Part shown: in pieces, positions 1-11,131 of the stretch | Layout: every line of letters begins with the position of its first letter | How positions within the stretch are numbered: position 1 is the first letter of the stretch | Assembly (NCBI RefSeq): GCF_014863355.1 | Contig: NZ_JACZEP010000004.1 | Location: forward strand, 310,001-374,000 | From: Aminobacter carboxidus | Lineage (GTDB): Bacteria; Pseudomonadota; Alphaproteobacteria; Rhizobiales; Rhizobiaceae | Direction: 5' to 3' | DNA: 64,000 nucleotides | The notes under the pieces: model-generated | What the model was told of the DNA's origin: nothing | Databases searched by the model: none | The model's input: the letters and a program-made list of their open reading frames with translations, nothing else | Translations under genes and position numbers: made by a program

Positions 1-273
1 GGTCTCCCACAATTCCGTCATTCCCGACCTCGTGAGCGAGTGAAACGAGCGGAGAGTGTCGGGAATCCATGCCGTGACGCGGAAGACAAGCACTGTCGGT
101 CCCAGCCTTACGGCCGGGCTTCCTGCCCCGTCCAACACCTTAACCCTCCCCTTCGGTGCACCACCCGGCGCTCGCTATGGCTCCGGGCGCTCGTCGTAGG
201 AAAAGGCAATCGTTGGCTTTCCTCGCCATTGGCCACCACTCCTCACCCCACGAGGGAGAAGGGGTGCCGCCGC
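1..273. other. Intergenic region with hairpin and R5 repeat
   Basis: No credible gene is seen here; the open frames are GC-rich shadows. Nine-base arms ATTCCCGAC and GTCGGGAAT (20-28 and 58-66) enclose a 29-base loop. A copy of a short dispersed repeat (called R5 here) lies at 173-197. The stretch is 3' of trmB and may hold its transcript end. Confidence 0.6.
173..197 (+). repeat. R5 dispersed repeat, copy 1
   Basis: The core CGCTATGGCTCCGGGCG is followed by a GTCGT tail. The same core occurs at 15861-15886 (plus strand) and 50030-50054 (minus strand). All three lie between genes. Confidence 0.6.
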
Positions 274-975
274 CTAAACCCTGATGAACGTCAGATACGC
301 CGGGGTGCGGTTTTCGCGGATCGCCTTGGCTTCGTAACGGGTGCGGGTCCAGCCCTCGTAGGGCGTGTGCCAGTCGGCGGCGTCGGCGGCCTGCCAGTCG
401 AAGGCAGGATGGGCGCGGCAGTGCTGCAGCGTCCAGTTCACATAGGTGTCGATGTCGGAGGCAAAGCGGAACTTCGCGCCGGCCTTCAGCACGCGGGCGA
501 AGCGGTCGAGATTGACCGGGCTGACGAAGCGTCGCTTCCAGTGCTTCTTCTTGCGCCACGGGTCGGGATAAAGCAGGTCGATGCCGTCGAGCGAGGCCTC
601 CGGCAGCCAGTCGAGCAGTTGGGTAGCGTCTTCGTCATAGAGGCGGATATTGGCGAGCGGCTTTTCATGGAGCGCTGCCGCCATCTTGGCCATGCCGTTG
701 ACGAAGGGCTCGATGCCGATGAAGCCGTCACCGGGATTGTTCGCGGCGAGATGGCGAAGATGCTCGCCGCCGCCGAAACCGATCTCGAGCCGGACTTTCG
801 AAACCTCGGCTTCGAACATGGTGCGGAGATCGGCGGGAGCGGCCACGCCAAGGTCGATGCCAAGGCGGGCCAATCCAGTTTCAAGCGCATCCGCCTGATA
901 CGGGCGGATGGCCTTACCGCGCCGACGCCCGAAAAAGGCTTCGCTGGTGCGAGTGCGGCGCGGTTCTTGTTCCAT
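274..975 (-). CDS. trmB: tRNA (guanine-N7-)-methyltransferase
   Basis: TrmB transfers a methyl group from S-adenosylmethionine to N7 of G46 in the variable loop of tRNAs. About 233 residues, normal for the family. The SAM-binding loop EIGFGGG is at about residues 64-70 and the family signature [13 protein letters not shown] at about 138-150. The frame is open to 1008, inside the end of metK, but the ATG at 975 gives an N-terminus ([20 protein letters not shown]) that fits rhizobial homologues better. It follows metK by about 16 bases, so it is probably co-transcribed with the enzyme that makes its cofactor. Confidence 0.93.
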   Translation of the reverse strand: MEQEPRRTRTSEAFFGRRRGKAIRPYQADALETGLARLGIDLGVAAPADLRTMFEAEVSKVRLEIGFGGGEHLRHLAANNPGDGFIGIEPFVNGMAKMAAALHEKPLANIRLYDEDATQLLDWLPEASLDGIDLLYPDPWRKKKHWKRRFVSPVNLDRFARVLKAGAKFRFASDIDTYVNWTLQHCRAHPAFDWQAADAADWHTPYEGWTRTRYEAKAIRENRTPAYLTFIRV

Positions 976-991
976 GAAAACTACGGTCGCC

Positions 992-2257
<1,266 letters not shown>

Positions 2258-2418
2258 GGGATGTCCCCTCTGGAAAGCGACCGGCGCGATGCCGATCATT
2301 TGGCGCGACACGTGTTAGCGAAGCGTGCCAGACCTCGTCAAGCAGGCTTTCGTCGCGGAAGCACTGTTAATGCGAGGGAGTGGCGACGGCGCATCGCCGT
2401 CGCACTCGCGCACCGGCC

Positions 2419-2510
2419 CGAAGATCAGAACCGATTTTCAGAAAGCACGCTGCACTGTTTAGGTAGTCGGGGCGCCGCTTGCGCATCCGGTCGGACGCCC
2501 GGCGCCCCGA
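2419..2510 (-). repeat. R2 repeat with strong hairpin, copy 1
   Basis: This aligns with 9817-9910: both have an imperfect palindrome around CGATTTTC, then AAAGCACG, then a long GC hairpin. Here the hairpin arms are TCGGGGCGCCG (2467-2477) and its complement (2500-2510). It begins two bases after the phrR stop codon, so it may act as the phrR transcript end. Confidence 0.65.
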
Positions 2511-2512
2511 TT

Positions 2513-2932
2513 CTACTGGTCTTCGTCGTCGGCCAGGACCTTAGCCAACTCGATTACCTTGCGCCGAACCTTGGGGTTGGAAATCCGGGCAAAGGCGCGG
2601 TTGAGCTGAAGCCCTTCGGCGCTCGAGAGAAAATCGACCACAAAAGACGTGGACGAGTCTTCCGACAGGCCTTTGTGCTCGCTGCCCTCGGCGCCAGGGG
2701 CATCCTCGAAGAAGAAGGCGACCGGAACGCTCAGGATCTGAGCGATGGCTTGCAGGCGACTCGCTCCGACTCGGTTGGTTCCTTTTTCGTACTTCTGGAT
2801 CTGCTGAAAAGTAATACCGAGGCTCTCTCCAAGCTTCTCCTGGCTCATCCCTAGCATATTGCGTCGCAGGCGAATGCGTCCGCCGACGTATACGTCGGTC
2901 GGATTTGGCTTTTTCTTGTTCTCTTTTTCCAC
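2513..2932 (-). CDS. phrR: XRE-family regulator, PhrR/PraR type
   Basis: A 139-residue DNA-binding protein with a Cro/CI helix-turn-helix at about residues 16-70 (MSQEKLGESLGITFQQIQKY is typical) and a short acidic C-terminal segment. The sequence and the place next to lnt match PhrR of Sinorhizobium, described as low-pH inducible beside actA (an lnt homologue), and PraR of Rhizobium, a regulator of attachment and quorum sensing. Start is GTG at 2932 with AGGAAAG upstream. A perfect 16-base palindrome, CCGACGTATACGTCGG (2883-2898), lies inside the first codons and could be an autoregulatory site. Family membership is sure; the symbol rests on synteny. Confidence 0.8.
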   Translation of the reverse strand: MEKENKKKPNPTDVYVGGRIRLRRNMLGMSQEKLGESLGITFQQIQKYEKGTNRVGASRLQAIAQILSVPVAFFFEDAPGAEGSEHKGLSEDSSTSFVVDFLSSAEGLQLNRAFARISNPKVRRKVIELAKVLADDEDQ

Positions 2933-3073
2933 TGTCTTTCCTCGCCGGATTTTTCCAGCTTATTATTTGGGCAGGTAACCCATTTCAGGGCAGTTTATGA
3001 CGCCCGGGTGTGGACGTTGATTGGCACAGCTTCTGGCTGCGCGGCGACATATGAGTTTCTAACAACCGCAGTG

Positions 3074-4666
3074 TCAATTCGCCCTGAGCCTCTGTCTGAG
3101 CTTCAAGCCACTTGCCGCAAGGGCAATCAACAACATGATCAGGAAACCGTTAACGCGCGAAAGCGGCGGCGAGGCAGCGCCAATGGCGGCCACCGGAAGC
3201 GAGACATCGATGGTGCCGCGAACATTCATCGCAAGTGCATCCACAACTCGCCCGCTTGGGTCGATAATGCCGGAAATTCCTGTGTTGGCCGCGCGCAGGA
3301 CCGGCAACCCGTTTTCGACCGCGCGGACCTGCGACTGCCGGAAATGCTGGTACGGACCCGGAGTGTCGCCAAACCACGCGTCGTTGGTCACGTTCACAAT
3401 AATCCCAGTTGACGCTGCGTCAACTGCAACCAGACGGGGAAAGATTATTTCGTAGCAGATGAAGGCCGATGCCTTGAGCCCGCCGGGCAGGTCGAGCGGC
3501 CGCCGATTGGCACCGGCGGAGAAATTCATCGGCCCGGCGACGAGTTGCGTCAGCCCGATCCGCTCCATCAGGCCGGCAAACGGGATGTACTCGCCGAAAG
3601 GAACGAGATGGACCTTGTCGACGGCGTCGACGATCTCACCCTTGTCGTTGATGCTGACGACCGAATTGTAATAGCGCGCTTCCTCGCCGGCACCCGATTC
3701 GCCTTCGGCGCGTACCGTACCGGCCATCAGCGTCTGTCCGTCGCTCAGCATGTCACCGATCGCCACCAGCGCATCCGGCCGCTCGGTGAACAGGAACGGC
3801 ACCGAGGTCTCAGGCCAGATGACAAGGTCCGGCTTCTTCGCACCCGCCTTGGGCGCCTCGGCCGAGAGCTGCAGCATGCTGGCAAAGATTCGGTCGCGGA
3901 CGCGGCCATCCCATTTCTCGCTGAGGTCGATATTGGGCTGGACAATGCGGACGTTGACGGTCCGCTCCACCGGTTGGGCGGGCCTGGACAGCTTGAAATA
4001 GCCATAGCCTGCATGGGCCGCGGCCAGCACCGCGACCAGCGCGAAGCCCAGCTTGAGATTGCGGCGATCGGCGAGCAGCGCCGGCATGGCGAAGACGAAC
4101 ACCGCCAGCACGTTCATGCCGGTGACGCCTGTTATCGTCACGCTCTGCATGAACAGCGGCATCGGCATGGCGGCAAAGCCGAGAGGGTTCCACGGAAAGC
4201 CGGTGAACAGGAAGGTGCGCAGCCACTCGATCAGGCCGAAGGCGAAGGCTAAAGCCGCGATGCGGCCAATGCCGTCGCTCCACAACAGCCGCGCCAACGC
4301 GGCGGCAAAGCCATAGAAGAACGCCAAGATCAGCGGGATGCCGACAACGGCAAAGGGCAGTGCCCAGGCAAAACTCTCGGCTTCGACCAGAAGCGCGCCG
4401 CCGACCCACCACAGCCCGGCCAAGAAGTAGCCGAAACCGAACCACCAGCCAGTGGCGAAGGCCGGCATGAGGCGACGCAGGAAGCCTGCCGGGCTGTCGG
4501 CGACGGCACCGTCGAGCAACCAGACCAGGATCGGGAATGAGACGAAACAGGCGGCGAAGAAATCATAGGGCGCCTGGCCCAGGACGGCAAAGGCGCCGGC
4601 CACAAAGGCGACAAGCGCCCTTTTCCATCCCCACAGCAGAATTATCCGCCCAGCGTGGCGCTCCAT
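3074..4666 (-). CDS. lnt: Apolipoprotein N-acyltransferase
   Basis: Lnt adds the third acyl chain to the N-terminal cysteine of lipoproteins in the inner membrane. The protein (530 residues) has an N-terminal block of transmembrane segments (about 1-215) and a periplasmic C-N hydrolase domain (about 235-490). The catalytic Glu-Lys-Cys triad is visible as WPETSVPF (Glu about 286), [11 protein letters not shown] (Lys about 351) and FICYEIIFP (Cys about 404). The frame opens at 4726, but the ATG at 4666 gives a basic start directly before the first membrane helix. It lies between corC and phrR, as in Sinorhizobium where the homologue was named actA for acid tolerance. Confidence 0.94.
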   Translation of the reverse strand: MERHAGRIILLWGWKRALVAFVAGAFAVLGQAPYDFFAACFVSFPILVWLLDGAVADSPAGFLRRLMPAFATGWWFGFGYFLAGLWWVGGALLVEAESFAWALPFAVVGIPLILAFFYGFAAALARLLWSDGIGRIAALAFAFGLIEWLRTFLFTGFPWNPLGFAAMPMPLFMQSVTITGVTGMNVLAVFVFAMPALLADRRNLKLGFALVAVLAAAHAGYGYFKLSRPAQPVERTVNVRIVQPNIDLSEKWDGRVRDRIFASMLQLSAEAPKAGAKKPDLVIWPETSVPFLFTERPDALVAIGDMLSDGQTLMAGTVRAEGESGAGEEARYYNSVVSINDKGEIVDAVDKVHLVPFGEYIPFAGLMERIGLTQLVAGPMNFSAGANRRPLDLPGGLKASAFICYEIIFPRLVAVDAASTGIIVNVTNDAWFGDTPGPYQHFRQSQVRAVENGLPVLRAANTGISGIIDPSGRVVDALAMNVRGTIDVSLPVAAIGAASPPLSRVNGFLIMLLIALAASGLKLRQRLRAN

Positions 4667-4750
4667 CCGTGCCCTCGTCGCAGAATCACGGATCGAAGGT
4701 GTAGCAGCACCGCAAGGCGGCACCAAATGGCGGACCGCCCGAAAACAGGC

Positions 4751-5824
4751 TCACGCCTGTTCAGCCTTGGCGCGACGGCGACGCTCGCTCTTGACGCTGT
4801 GGACGATGCGGACGCGCTTGACGCGGCGCGGGTCGGCATCGAGCACATGGAACTCGAAGCCGGGGATCGCCTGCACCACTTCGCCACGCGCCGGCACGCG
4901 GCCGAGCGCGTTGAAGATCATGCCGCCAATGGTGTCGACATATTCGCTGTGCTCGCCGGGCGAGAATTCCTCACCGAGGACCTTGGCGACTTCCTCGATC
5001 TCGGCCTTGCCGTCGACGACATAAACGCCGTCGCCGGCCTGGGTGATCATCGGCTCGTCGTCGTCATGCTCGTCTTCGATGTCGCCGACGACCATCTCGA
5101 CGATGTCTTCGAGCGAAACCAGCCCGTCGGTACCGCCATATTCGTCGATGACCAACGCCATCTGGGTGCGCGTCGCCTGCATGCGGGTCATCAGGTCCGA
5201 CGCCAGCATGGAGGGCGGCACGAACAGCACCGTGCGGATCAGGTTCAGTTCGCCGATGTTGCGCTTGAGGTCGACCTGGGCGAGGTCGATCTGCACGTCG
5301 GCGGGCTGCGGCGTCTTGCGCGCCCTGCCCTTCTTGACGCGGGCGCCGCGGGTGATGTGGGCGAGCACGTCGCGGATGTGGACCATGCCGCGCGGATCGT
5401 CGAGCGTCTCGACATAAACCGGCATGCGCGAATGGCCCGACTGTTCGAACACCGCAAGCAGCTCGCCAAGTGTCGTCGACAGCTCGATCGCCTCGATGTC
5501 GGCACGCGGCACCATGACGTCCTCGACCCTGACTTCGCGGAGCCGAAGGATGTTGTTGAGCATGGCGCGTTCGCCGGGCGAAAACGAATCAGCATCGCTG
5601 CCGGTTTCGGCCAGCGCGTCGACAATTTCCTCACGGATATTGGTGCCGTTGCTGCGGTGGCGGAAAAGCCTGGTCAGCCGCTCGATGAAGGATGGCCTAT
5701 CGGCCTGGGGGTCGTGCGTCGCTGGTAACGGCGCACTGCTACTAGGTCCGTCCTCGGTCTGGTCGGAGGCTCTTGCCGCGGTTCCCGTATCGGGCGTGGC
5801 GGCAGTCTCTTGCTTGTCGTTCAT
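4751..5824 (-). CDS. corC: CBS-domain protein of the CorC/HlyC (TlyC) family
   Basis: 357 residues: a polar, probably disordered N-terminus (about 1-45), a CBS pair (about 95-235, with EVRVEDVMVPRADIEAIEL and IDEYGGTDGLVSLEDIVE) and a C-terminal CorC/HlyC domain (about 260-345). No membrane segment is seen, so this is the soluble form rather than a CorB/CNNM transporter. Homologues are implicated in Mg/Co efflux and are often called hemolysins by old annotation. It lies between ybeY and lnt; this ybeZ-ybeY-corC-lnt order is widespread in proteobacteria. Confidence 0.88.
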   Translation of the reverse strand: MNDKQETAATPDTGTAARASDQTEDGPSSSAPLPATHDPQADRPSFIERLTRLFRHRSNGTNIREEIVDALAETGSDADSFSPGERAMLNNILRLREVRVEDVMVPRADIEAIELSTTLGELLAVFEQSGHSRMPVYVETLDDPRGMVHIRDVLAHITRGARVKKGRARKTPQPADVQIDLAQVDLKRNIGELNLIRTVLFVPPSMLASDLMTRMQATRTQMALVIDEYGGTDGLVSLEDIVEMVVGDIEDEHDDDEPMITQAGDGVYVVDGKAEIEEVAKVLGEEFSPGEHSEYVDTIGGMIFNALGRVPARGEVVQAIPGFEFHVLDADPRRVKRVRIVHSVKSERRRRAKAEQA

Positions 5825-5850
5825 CGTCTTCCGGTCGTTGTTCGTCCCTG

Positions 5851-6360
5851 TTACGCGTAGGGATCGGGAATGGCAAGCCTCGCCAGAGCCTGGCGCTCCA
5901 GGGCCTCCATCTCCTCGGCCTCCTCGTCGGTCTCGTGATCATACCCCAAAAGGTGCAGGAGTCCGTGGATTATGAGGTGGGTGATGTGGTTTTCGAGCGG
6001 CTTGCCTTCAAGCTCGGCCTCGCGCACGACGGTCTCATAGGCAAGCACGATGTCGCCGAGCATCGGCGGCAGCGGGTCGCCCGGCGCCATCGGAAAGGCC
6101 GGGAACGACAGCACGTTGGTCGGCTTGTCCTTCTGGCGCCATTCGGCGTTGAGGCTCTGGATGGCGTCGTCGTCGGTAAAGACGAGGCTCAGTTCGACGC
6201 CGTCGATGACCTCGACCTCGGCCTCGGCCAGCGCGACAGGCACGGCGCGGTCGACAAGCGCGCGAAGCGCGTCCTCGCTTGGCCAGGCGCCTTCCTCGAT
6301 CATCAGGTCGATGTCGAGAGCGCCCGCGGCGGCGGACGCCATTGTCTTGTTGTCAGGCAT
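5851..6360 (-). CDS. ybeY: Endoribonuclease YbeY (16S rRNA maturation)
   Basis: YbeY is a zinc-dependent endoribonuclease for 16S rRNA 3' end maturation and ribosome quality control. The signature [11 protein letters not shown] is complete, with zinc-binding His at about residues 132, 136 and 142. Length is about 169 residues. The frame can start at a TTG (6366); the ATG at 6360 is preferred. Only a short gap separates it from phoH upstream, with corC following, so translation is probably coupled through the block. Confidence 0.93.
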   Translation of the reverse strand: MPDNKTMASAAAGALDIDLMIEEGAWPSEDALRALVDRAVPVALAEAEVEVIDGVELSLVFTDDDAIQSLNAEWRQKDKPTNVLSFPAFPMAPGDPLPPMLGDIVLAYETVVREAELEGKPLENHITHLIIHGLLHLLGYDHETDEEAEEMEALERQALARLAIPDPYA

Positions 6361-6378
6361 AACCAAAACCGTTCCCGA

Positions 6379-7416
6379 TCAACCCTCGGTGCCAAGGCCG
6401 CGAGCGACCTTGCCGTCACGGTCATAGGCCCGGACGATCTCGGCGACGAGCGGATGGCGGACCACGTCGGTGTCGTTGAAGCGCACCGTCACCGCGCCCG
6501 GCACGCCGTCGAGAATGCGCAGCGCCTCGACCAGGCCCGACTTGGTGTTGGGCGGCAAGTCGATCTGGGTCGGATCGCCTGTTATGATCATGCGCGAGTT
6601 CTCGCCGAGACGCGTCAGGAACATCTTCATCTGCATCGAGGTGGTGTTCTGCGCCTCGTCGAGGATGACGGCCGAATGCGCCAGCGTACGGCCGCGCATG
6701 AAGGCCAGCGGCGCGATTTCGATGACCTCGGCGGCAATGGCGCGCTCGACCTTGTCGGCCGGCATCATGTCGTAGAGCGCGTCATAGAGCGGGCGCAGAT
6801 AGGGATCGACCTTTTCCTTCATGTCGCCGGGCAGGAAGCCCAAGCGCTCGCCGGCTTCGACCGCCGGACGCGACAAGATGATGCGCTCGACCATGCCGCG
6901 TTCGAGCAGCATGGCGGCATGCGCCACCGCGAGATAGGTCTTGCCGGTACCCGCCGGGCCGATACCGAACACCAGCTCCGAACGCTCCAGCGCCCGCATA
7001 TAGGCGTCCTGGTTCAGCGAGCGGGCATAGATGGTGCGCTTGCGCGTCGATATCTGGGCCGCGGCCATCTTGCCCTTGCGCTCCAGCGTCGGCAGCGTCA
7101 GCTGATCGTCGGGAGCAACCGAAATGCGAACCGCCCCGTCTACGTCGGATTGCGCCACTTCGCCGCCTTTCTGCAGGATGGCATAAAGATGATCGAGCGC
7201 GCGACGCGCCTGCTCGGCAGCGGTGGCGCTGCCCTTGATGGTCAGCTGGTTGCCGCGCGAGCGTATGTCGACGCCGAGTTTCTGTTCGAGACGGGCCAGG
7301 TTCTCGTCGAACTGGCCATATAGCGCACTGGCTAGCTTGTTGTTGTCGAAGGTCAGTACGATGTGCGCCATGTCAGACGCCCCGGAGGGCAGGTTCTTGA
7401 GTTCAGCAGCGCTCAA
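6379..7416 (-). CDS. phoH: PhoH-like ATPase (YbeZ)
   Basis: A 345-residue P-loop ATPase of the PhoH family, a partner of YbeY in RNA metabolism. An N-terminal KH-like segment (about 15-90) precedes the ATPase domain; Walker A is GPAGTGKT (about 153-160), Walker B is VILDEAQN, and ITGDPTQIDLP follows. The upstream start is TTG at 7416, supported by AGGAGAG about five bases before it; an ATG at 7371 (MAHIVLTFDNN) is the alternative and would lose 15 residues. It follows miaB on the same strand. Confidence 0.92.
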   Translation of the reverse strand: MSAAELKNLPSGASDMAHIVLTFDNNKLASALYGQFDENLARLEQKLGVDIRSRGNQLTIKGSATAAEQARRALDHLYAILQKGGEVAQSDVDGAVRISVAPDDQLTLPTLERKGKMAAAQISTRKRTIYARSLNQDAYMRALERSELVFGIGPAGTGKTYLAVAHAAMLLERGMVERIILSRPAVEAGERLGFLPGDMKEKVDPYLRPLYDALYDMMPADKVERAIAAEVIEIAPLAFMRGRTLAHSAVILDEAQNTTSMQMKMFLTRLGENSRMIITGDPTQIDLPPNTKSGLVEALRILDGVPGAVTVRFNDTDVVRHPLVAEIVRAYDRDGKVARGLGTEG

Positions 7417-7445
7417 CCGTCTCTCCTCATCTGCCGTACGGCCGA

Positions 7446-8846
7446 TCAGACCGCTTCGGCGAACAGGCTGTTGGTGCCTGTCTTCGTGATTCGCACATCA
7501 ACAATGTCACCGATTTCGCCGGCCTTTTCATCAACAATAACCGGCTGCAGCCAAGGCGAACGTCCGACGATCTGTCCGGGCTCGCGGCCGGGCTTTTCGA
7601 TCAGCGTCGATATGGTCTGCCCGACCAGCCCGTCGGCGAAGGCGTGCTGCTGCTCGGTGATCAGCCTTTGCAGCCGCTGCAGGCGCTCGTCCTTGAGCTT
7701 TTCCTCGACATGGCCGTCCATGTCGGCGCCCGGCGTGCCAGGACGCGGCGAATATTTGAACGTATAGGCCGAGGCGTAATTGGTGGCTCGCACGATCTCC
7801 ATCGTAGCCTCGAAATCCTCATCCGTCTCGCCCGGAAATCCGACGATGAAATCGCCCGACATGGCGATATCAGGACGGGCAGCGCGGATGCGCTCGATCA
7901 GCCTGAGATAGTCCGCAGCCGTATGCCTGCGGTTCATCGCCTTGAGGATGCGGTCCGAACCCGACTGCACCGGCAGATGCAGGTAAGGCATCAGTGCCGC
8001 GAGATCGCGATGGGCCGCGATCAGCTCGTCGTCCATGTCGCGCGGGTGGCTGGTGGTATAGCGCAACCGGGCAATGCCGGGGATTTCGGCGAGGCGGTAG
8101 AGCAGGCGCCCCAAACCCCATTCCTTGCCGTCGGCGCCTTCGCCGTGCCAGGCGTTGACGTTCTGGCCAAGCAGAGTGACCTCGCGCACGCCGGCCTCGG
8201 CAAGCCGCTCGGCCTCGGTGACGATCTGGGCGACTGAGCGCGACACTTCCGAACCCCTGGTATAGGGCACTACGCAGAAGGTGCAGAATTTGTCGCAACC
8301 TTCCTGGACAGTCAGGAAGGCGGTGACGCCGCGCTTGGCGACCTCGGCCTTGCGCGGCTGCGGCAGGTGCTCGAACTTGTCTTCGAGCGCGTATTCGGTC
8401 TCGACAACCTTCTGGCCGCCACGCGCGCGCTTCACCACTTCGGGCAAGCGGTGATAGGTCTGCGGCCCGACGACCAGATCGACCGCCGAAGCACGGCGAA
8501 GAATTTCGCGACCCTCGGCCTGGGCGACGCAGCCGGTGACGCCGACGATCAGTTCGCGGCCGCTCTGCGCCCGCTCGGCCTTGAGCTTGCCCAGACGCCC
8601 GAGCTGCGAATAGACCTTTTCGGCGGCCTTTTCCCTGATGTGGCAGGTGTTGAGCAAAATGAGGTCGGCGTCGTCGATCGTCTCGGTCGCGGCATAGCCG
8701 TCGGCGGCGAGCGCATCGCTCATGCGCTGCGAGTCGTAGACGTTCATCTGGCAGCCATAGGTCTTGATGAAGACCTTCTTGGCAGCGTCAGTTGCTGCGG
8801 CGGCAGTGCCGGCCGGCATGATTTCAGCGATATCGTCGATGTCCAT
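7446..8846 (-). CDS. miaB: tRNA-2-methylthio-N6-dimethylallyladenosine synthase
   Basis: MiaB is a radical-SAM methylthiotransferase that converts i6A37 to ms2i6A37 in tRNA. The N-terminal domain has cysteines of the second cluster at about 32 (KTYGCQMN), 68 ([10 protein letters not shown]) and 106 (GVTGCVAQ). The radical-SAM triad CDKFCTFC lies at about 184-191, and a TRAM RNA-binding domain closes the protein. The frame extends to 8927, but the ATG at 8846 ([10 protein letters not shown]) is the likely start; the upstream part is arginine-rich and looks untranslated. About 466 residues. Confidence 0.94.
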   Translation of the reverse strand: MDIDDIAEIMPAGTAAAATDAAKKVFIKTYGCQMNVYDSQRMSDALAADGYAATETIDDADLILLNTCHIREKAAEKVYSQLGRLGKLKAERAQSGRELIVGVTGCVAQAEGREILRRASAVDLVVGPQTYHRLPEVVKRARGGQKVVETEYALEDKFEHLPQPRKAEVAKRGVTAFLTVQEGCDKFCTFCVVPYTRGSEVSRSVAQIVTEAERLAEAGVREVTLLGQNVNAWHGEGADGKEWGLGRLLYRLAEIPGIARLRYTTSHPRDMDDELIAAHRDLAALMPYLHLPVQSGSDRILKAMNRRHTAADYLRLIERIRAARPDIAMSGDFIVGFPGETDEDFEATMEIVRATNYASAYTFKYSPRPGTPGADMDGHVEEKLKDERLQRLQRLITEQQHAFADGLVGQTISTLIEKPGREPGQIVGRSPWLQPVIVDEKAGEIGDIVDVRITKTGTNSLFAEAV

Positions 8847-8928
8847 GCGGCGCCTATTAGCGCCTTTCCGCGGCAAAAAACAGACGGTTTGGGCCCGACG
8901 CGTCGGCAGCTGCCTGCCGCATGGCATT

Positions 8929-9729
8929 CTAGCGCGCCGGCGCCGGCTGAGCGAGCGACTGCAGCATCATTTCGCGGACCCGCTCTTCCATCAGTCGCGT
9001 TGCTTCCTTGCGGCTCGACTTGGCCGAGAAGTCGATCGGCTCGCCGAAGCGGATCTCGACGTCGAGACCGCCTTCGGCCAGCAACTGGCCGACATGCGGC
9101 ACCAGGTCCATGTCGCCGATCCAACTGGCGAGCGGACGATGCTGGCGGCCGAGCGGAATGCCATGGATGCGGGTATAGGCGATCGACACCGGCTGGATGA
9201 CGACGTGCTCGGCGGCCCCTTCGGCAATCGCCATCGACGCCGCGCCAAACAGCGTGCTCTTGAACGGCAACAGCATGTTGCCGTCGCCGGTGCTGCCTTC
9301 GGCGAACAGCACCATGGCGTTGCCGGCAGCGAGGCGCCGCGCGATCTCGCTGGCCTGGTCGCCCGATTTGCGCTTGCGCTCGCGCTCAATGAAGACGGTG
9401 CGCTGCAATCGCGACAGGAAGCCGAAGATCGGCCAGCCGTTGAGTTCCGACTTGGCGATGAAGGTGACATCGAACCTCGAGCCGAGCGCCATGATGTCGG
9501 TCCACGAGATGTGGTTGGACGCAATCATCAGCGGCCGGGTCTTGACCATCTCGCCGACGACATGCACGCGCATGCCCAGCGCCTTGAGCATGGCGCGGTG
9601 CCAGATCTTCAGGATCACGGTTTCCGGCCACAGGCCGGTCTTCATCGAGATGACCTGCAGCGGCACGAGCACCAGCGAGGCCGCAACCATCCAGAAGAGC
9701 GCGAGCCCCGTACGGATCTTTCCGATCAT
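8929..9729 (-). CDS. olsA: 1-acylglycerol-3-phosphate / lyso-ornithine-lipid O-acyltransferase
   Basis: A PlsC-family membrane acyltransferase, about 266 residues. An N-terminal hydrophobic helix (about 7-27) anchors it; the acceptor/catalytic motif NHISWTD (His about 73, Asp about 78) and EGST (about 144-147) are intact. In Sinorhizobium the gene in the same place next to miaB is, as I recall, olsA, which acylates lyso-ornithine lipid. The sequence alone does not separate OlsA from PlsC, so the symbol is by synteny. Start taken at ATG 9729 ([13 protein letters not shown]); the frame is open to 9789 but that part overlaps repeat R1. Confidence 0.8.
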   Translation of the reverse strand: MIGKIRTGLALFWMVAASLVLVPLQVISMKTGLWPETVILKIWHRAMLKALGMRVHVVGEMVKTRPLMIASNHISWTDIMALGSRFDVTFIAKSELNGWPIFGFLSRLQRTVFIERERKRKSGDQASEIARRLAAGNAMVLFAEGSTGDGNMLLPFKSTLFGAASMAIAEGAAEHVVIQPVSIAYTRIHGIPLGRQHRPLASWIGDMDLVPHVGQLLAEGGLDVEIRFGEPIDFSAKSSRKEATRLMEERVREMMLQSLAQPAPAR

Positions 9730-9759
9730 GTAGTGCTCAATGCCCTTTTTAACTGTTGA

Positions 9760-9804
9760 GCATGATCTTGTCCGAAAACCGGTAGCCACTTTTCGGGATC
9801 ATGC
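9760..9804. repeat. R1 palindromic repeat, copy 1
   Basis: A 45-base imperfect palindrome that starts GCATGATC and ends GATCATGC, with TGTCCGAAAA and TTTTCGGGATCATG inside. The same element recurs at 47931-47973 within a reading frame. Similar units are common between genes in Mesorhizobium as far as I know. Confidence 0.65.
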
Positions 9805-9816
9805 CCAGCGCATCAG

Positions 9817-9910
9817 CTCGAAAATCGGAATCGATTTTCGAAAAGCACGATGCGCCGATTCAACCATCTAGAGCGTCCTTTGTGCGTCCAACCGGACGCA
9901 CGGCGCTCCA
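9817..9910 (-). repeat. R2 repeat with hairpins, copy 2
   Basis: Nine-base arms CGAAAATCG/CGATTTTCG (9819-9827 and 9832-9840) are followed by AAAGCACG and a second hairpin with GTGCGTCC/GGACGCAC nested in GAGCG/CGCTC. Aligns with 2419-2510. It sits directly 3' of rimI and 5' of olsA, the same placement as copy 1 relative to phrR. Confidence 0.65.
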
Positions 9911-9921
9911 GGGGCATCTGG

Positions 9922-10410
9922 CTAGCGAAGATCGAGCCGCATGACAAGCGCGCCCGTGGCCCCTTGCGCCGACTGGTAGTAGTTGGGGCGCTTGCCGACC
10001 TCGTGGAAACCGAACTTGCGGTAGAGACCGATCGCCGGCGCATTGGTCTCGTCGACCTCGAGGAACAGCGCCTCGGCGCGCTGGGCGTGCAACTCGCGCA
10101 GCACCGCATCCATCAGCCGCCAGCCCAGGCCATGGCGGCGATGCGAGCGCGACACCGCGATGGTCAGGATTTCCGCCTCGCCGGCTGCGAGACGGGCCAA
10201 AACGAAACCGGCGGGCGCTTCGGCGCCATGGCCGATCTCGCGGGCGGCAAAGCCGAACACCGTGTCCTGCTCGAGCAACGCCGAAAACTCATCGCCCGAC
10301 CACGGCCGGACGAAGTCCTCGCGATGCAACGGGGCGATGTCAGCACTGTCGCCTGTTGTCAGGAGTTCGAGGGCGTAGTCACGCTTCAGCGGCCAGAACG
10401 GCAGTTTCAT
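9922..10410 (-). CDS. rimI: Ribosomal-protein-alanine N-acetyltransferase RimI-like
   Basis: A 162-residue GNAT acetyltransferase. The acetyl-CoA loop is RSHRRHGLGWRLMDAVL (about 90-106), followed by LFLEVDETNAPAIGLYRKFGF, the RimI-type C-terminal strand and helix. RimI acetylates the N-terminal alanine of ribosomal protein S18 in E. coli. It overlaps the end of tsaB by four bases, the usual tsaB-rimI pair. Confidence 0.88.
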   Translation of the reverse strand: MKLPFWPLKRDYALELLTTGDSADIAPLHREDFVRPWSGDEFSALLEQDTVFGFAAREIGHGAEAPAGFVLARLAAGEAEILTIAVSRSHRRHGLGWRLMDAVLRELHAQRAEALFLEVDETNAPAIGLYRKFGFHEVGKRPNYYQSAQGATGALVMRLDLR

Positions 10411-11093
10411 TTCTGTTCCCTAGGCAGCACGAAGCCAGCCTGCGGCTTGGCATCTGGTGCTCTCAGATAAATCGGCTTCGGACGCTCGCCATCACCAGGC
10501 TTGCCGGCGGCGAGACGGGCATAGGTGCCGATGTCGGCGGTGGCCGAGATCGGGCCAAGCTGCAATGCCTTGTCCACCCCGACCGCATTGGCAATCAACA
10601 GGGCTGCGGTTCCTGCAAGCGCCAGCGGCGTGGAAGAGGCGATCTCAACGGCCTCGGCCAGCGACAGGACGGCAGGTTCGCGAAGAGCCTTTCCGTCCGC
10701 ATCGTAAAGTGCCGCATGAAGCTCCTCGCGCCCCGCATCGAGCGCTGCCAGCACCTTCATCGGCCCGAGCGCGTGGCGTGCTTCATATGCCAGCGCTTCA
10801 AGCGTGGTGACCCCGACTGCCGGGATCTTCAGCGCCAGCGAAAAACCGCGCGCCGCTGAAACGCCGACACGCACGCCGGTGAACGAGCCCGGGCCGGTGG
10901 TGACGGCGACGCGGCCAAGATCGGCATAGGTCTTGCCGGCCTGTGTCAAAGCCTCCTCGATGACGGCCATCAAATGCTCTGCGTGGCCCTTGCCCAGATC
11001 ACGCACGGAACGGCCGAGCTCGCGGCCGGCGTCGACATCATGGACGCTGGCGGCACAGAGGCTTGCGGCGCAGTCGATGGCGAGGAGGATCAT
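10407..11093 (-). CDS. tsaB: tRNA threonylcarbamoyladenosine biosynthesis protein TsaB
   Basis: TsaB is the inactive paralogue that scaffolds TsaD and TsaE in t6A37 synthesis. 228 residues with an ASKHA fold: MILLAIDCAA at the N-terminus, KGHAEHLM (about 35-42) and TTGPGSFTGVRVGVSAARG (about 65-83), the conserved TsaB motif. ATGA overlap with rimI indicates translational coupling. Confidence 0.93.
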   Translation of the reverse strand: MILLAIDCAASLCAASVHDVDAGRELGRSVRDLGKGHAEHLMAVIEEALTQAGKTYADLGRVAVTTGPGSFTGVRVGVSAARGFSLALKIPAVGVTTLEALAYEARHALGPMKVLAALDAGREELHAALYDADGKALREPAVLSLAEAVEIASSTPLALAGTAALLIANAVGVDKALQLGPISATADIGTYARLAAGKPGDGERPKPIYLRAPDAKPQAGFVLPREQK

Positions 11094-11131
11094 GATGCGG
11101 GCCGCCTAGGTTTTGTCAGGGCGTGCTTCTT

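Noticed and set aside
2258-2512. SAM riboswitch ahead of metK
   Set aside because: No SAM-II, SAM-V or SAM/SAH core was recognised; part of the leader is repeat R2. A covariance-model search would settle it.
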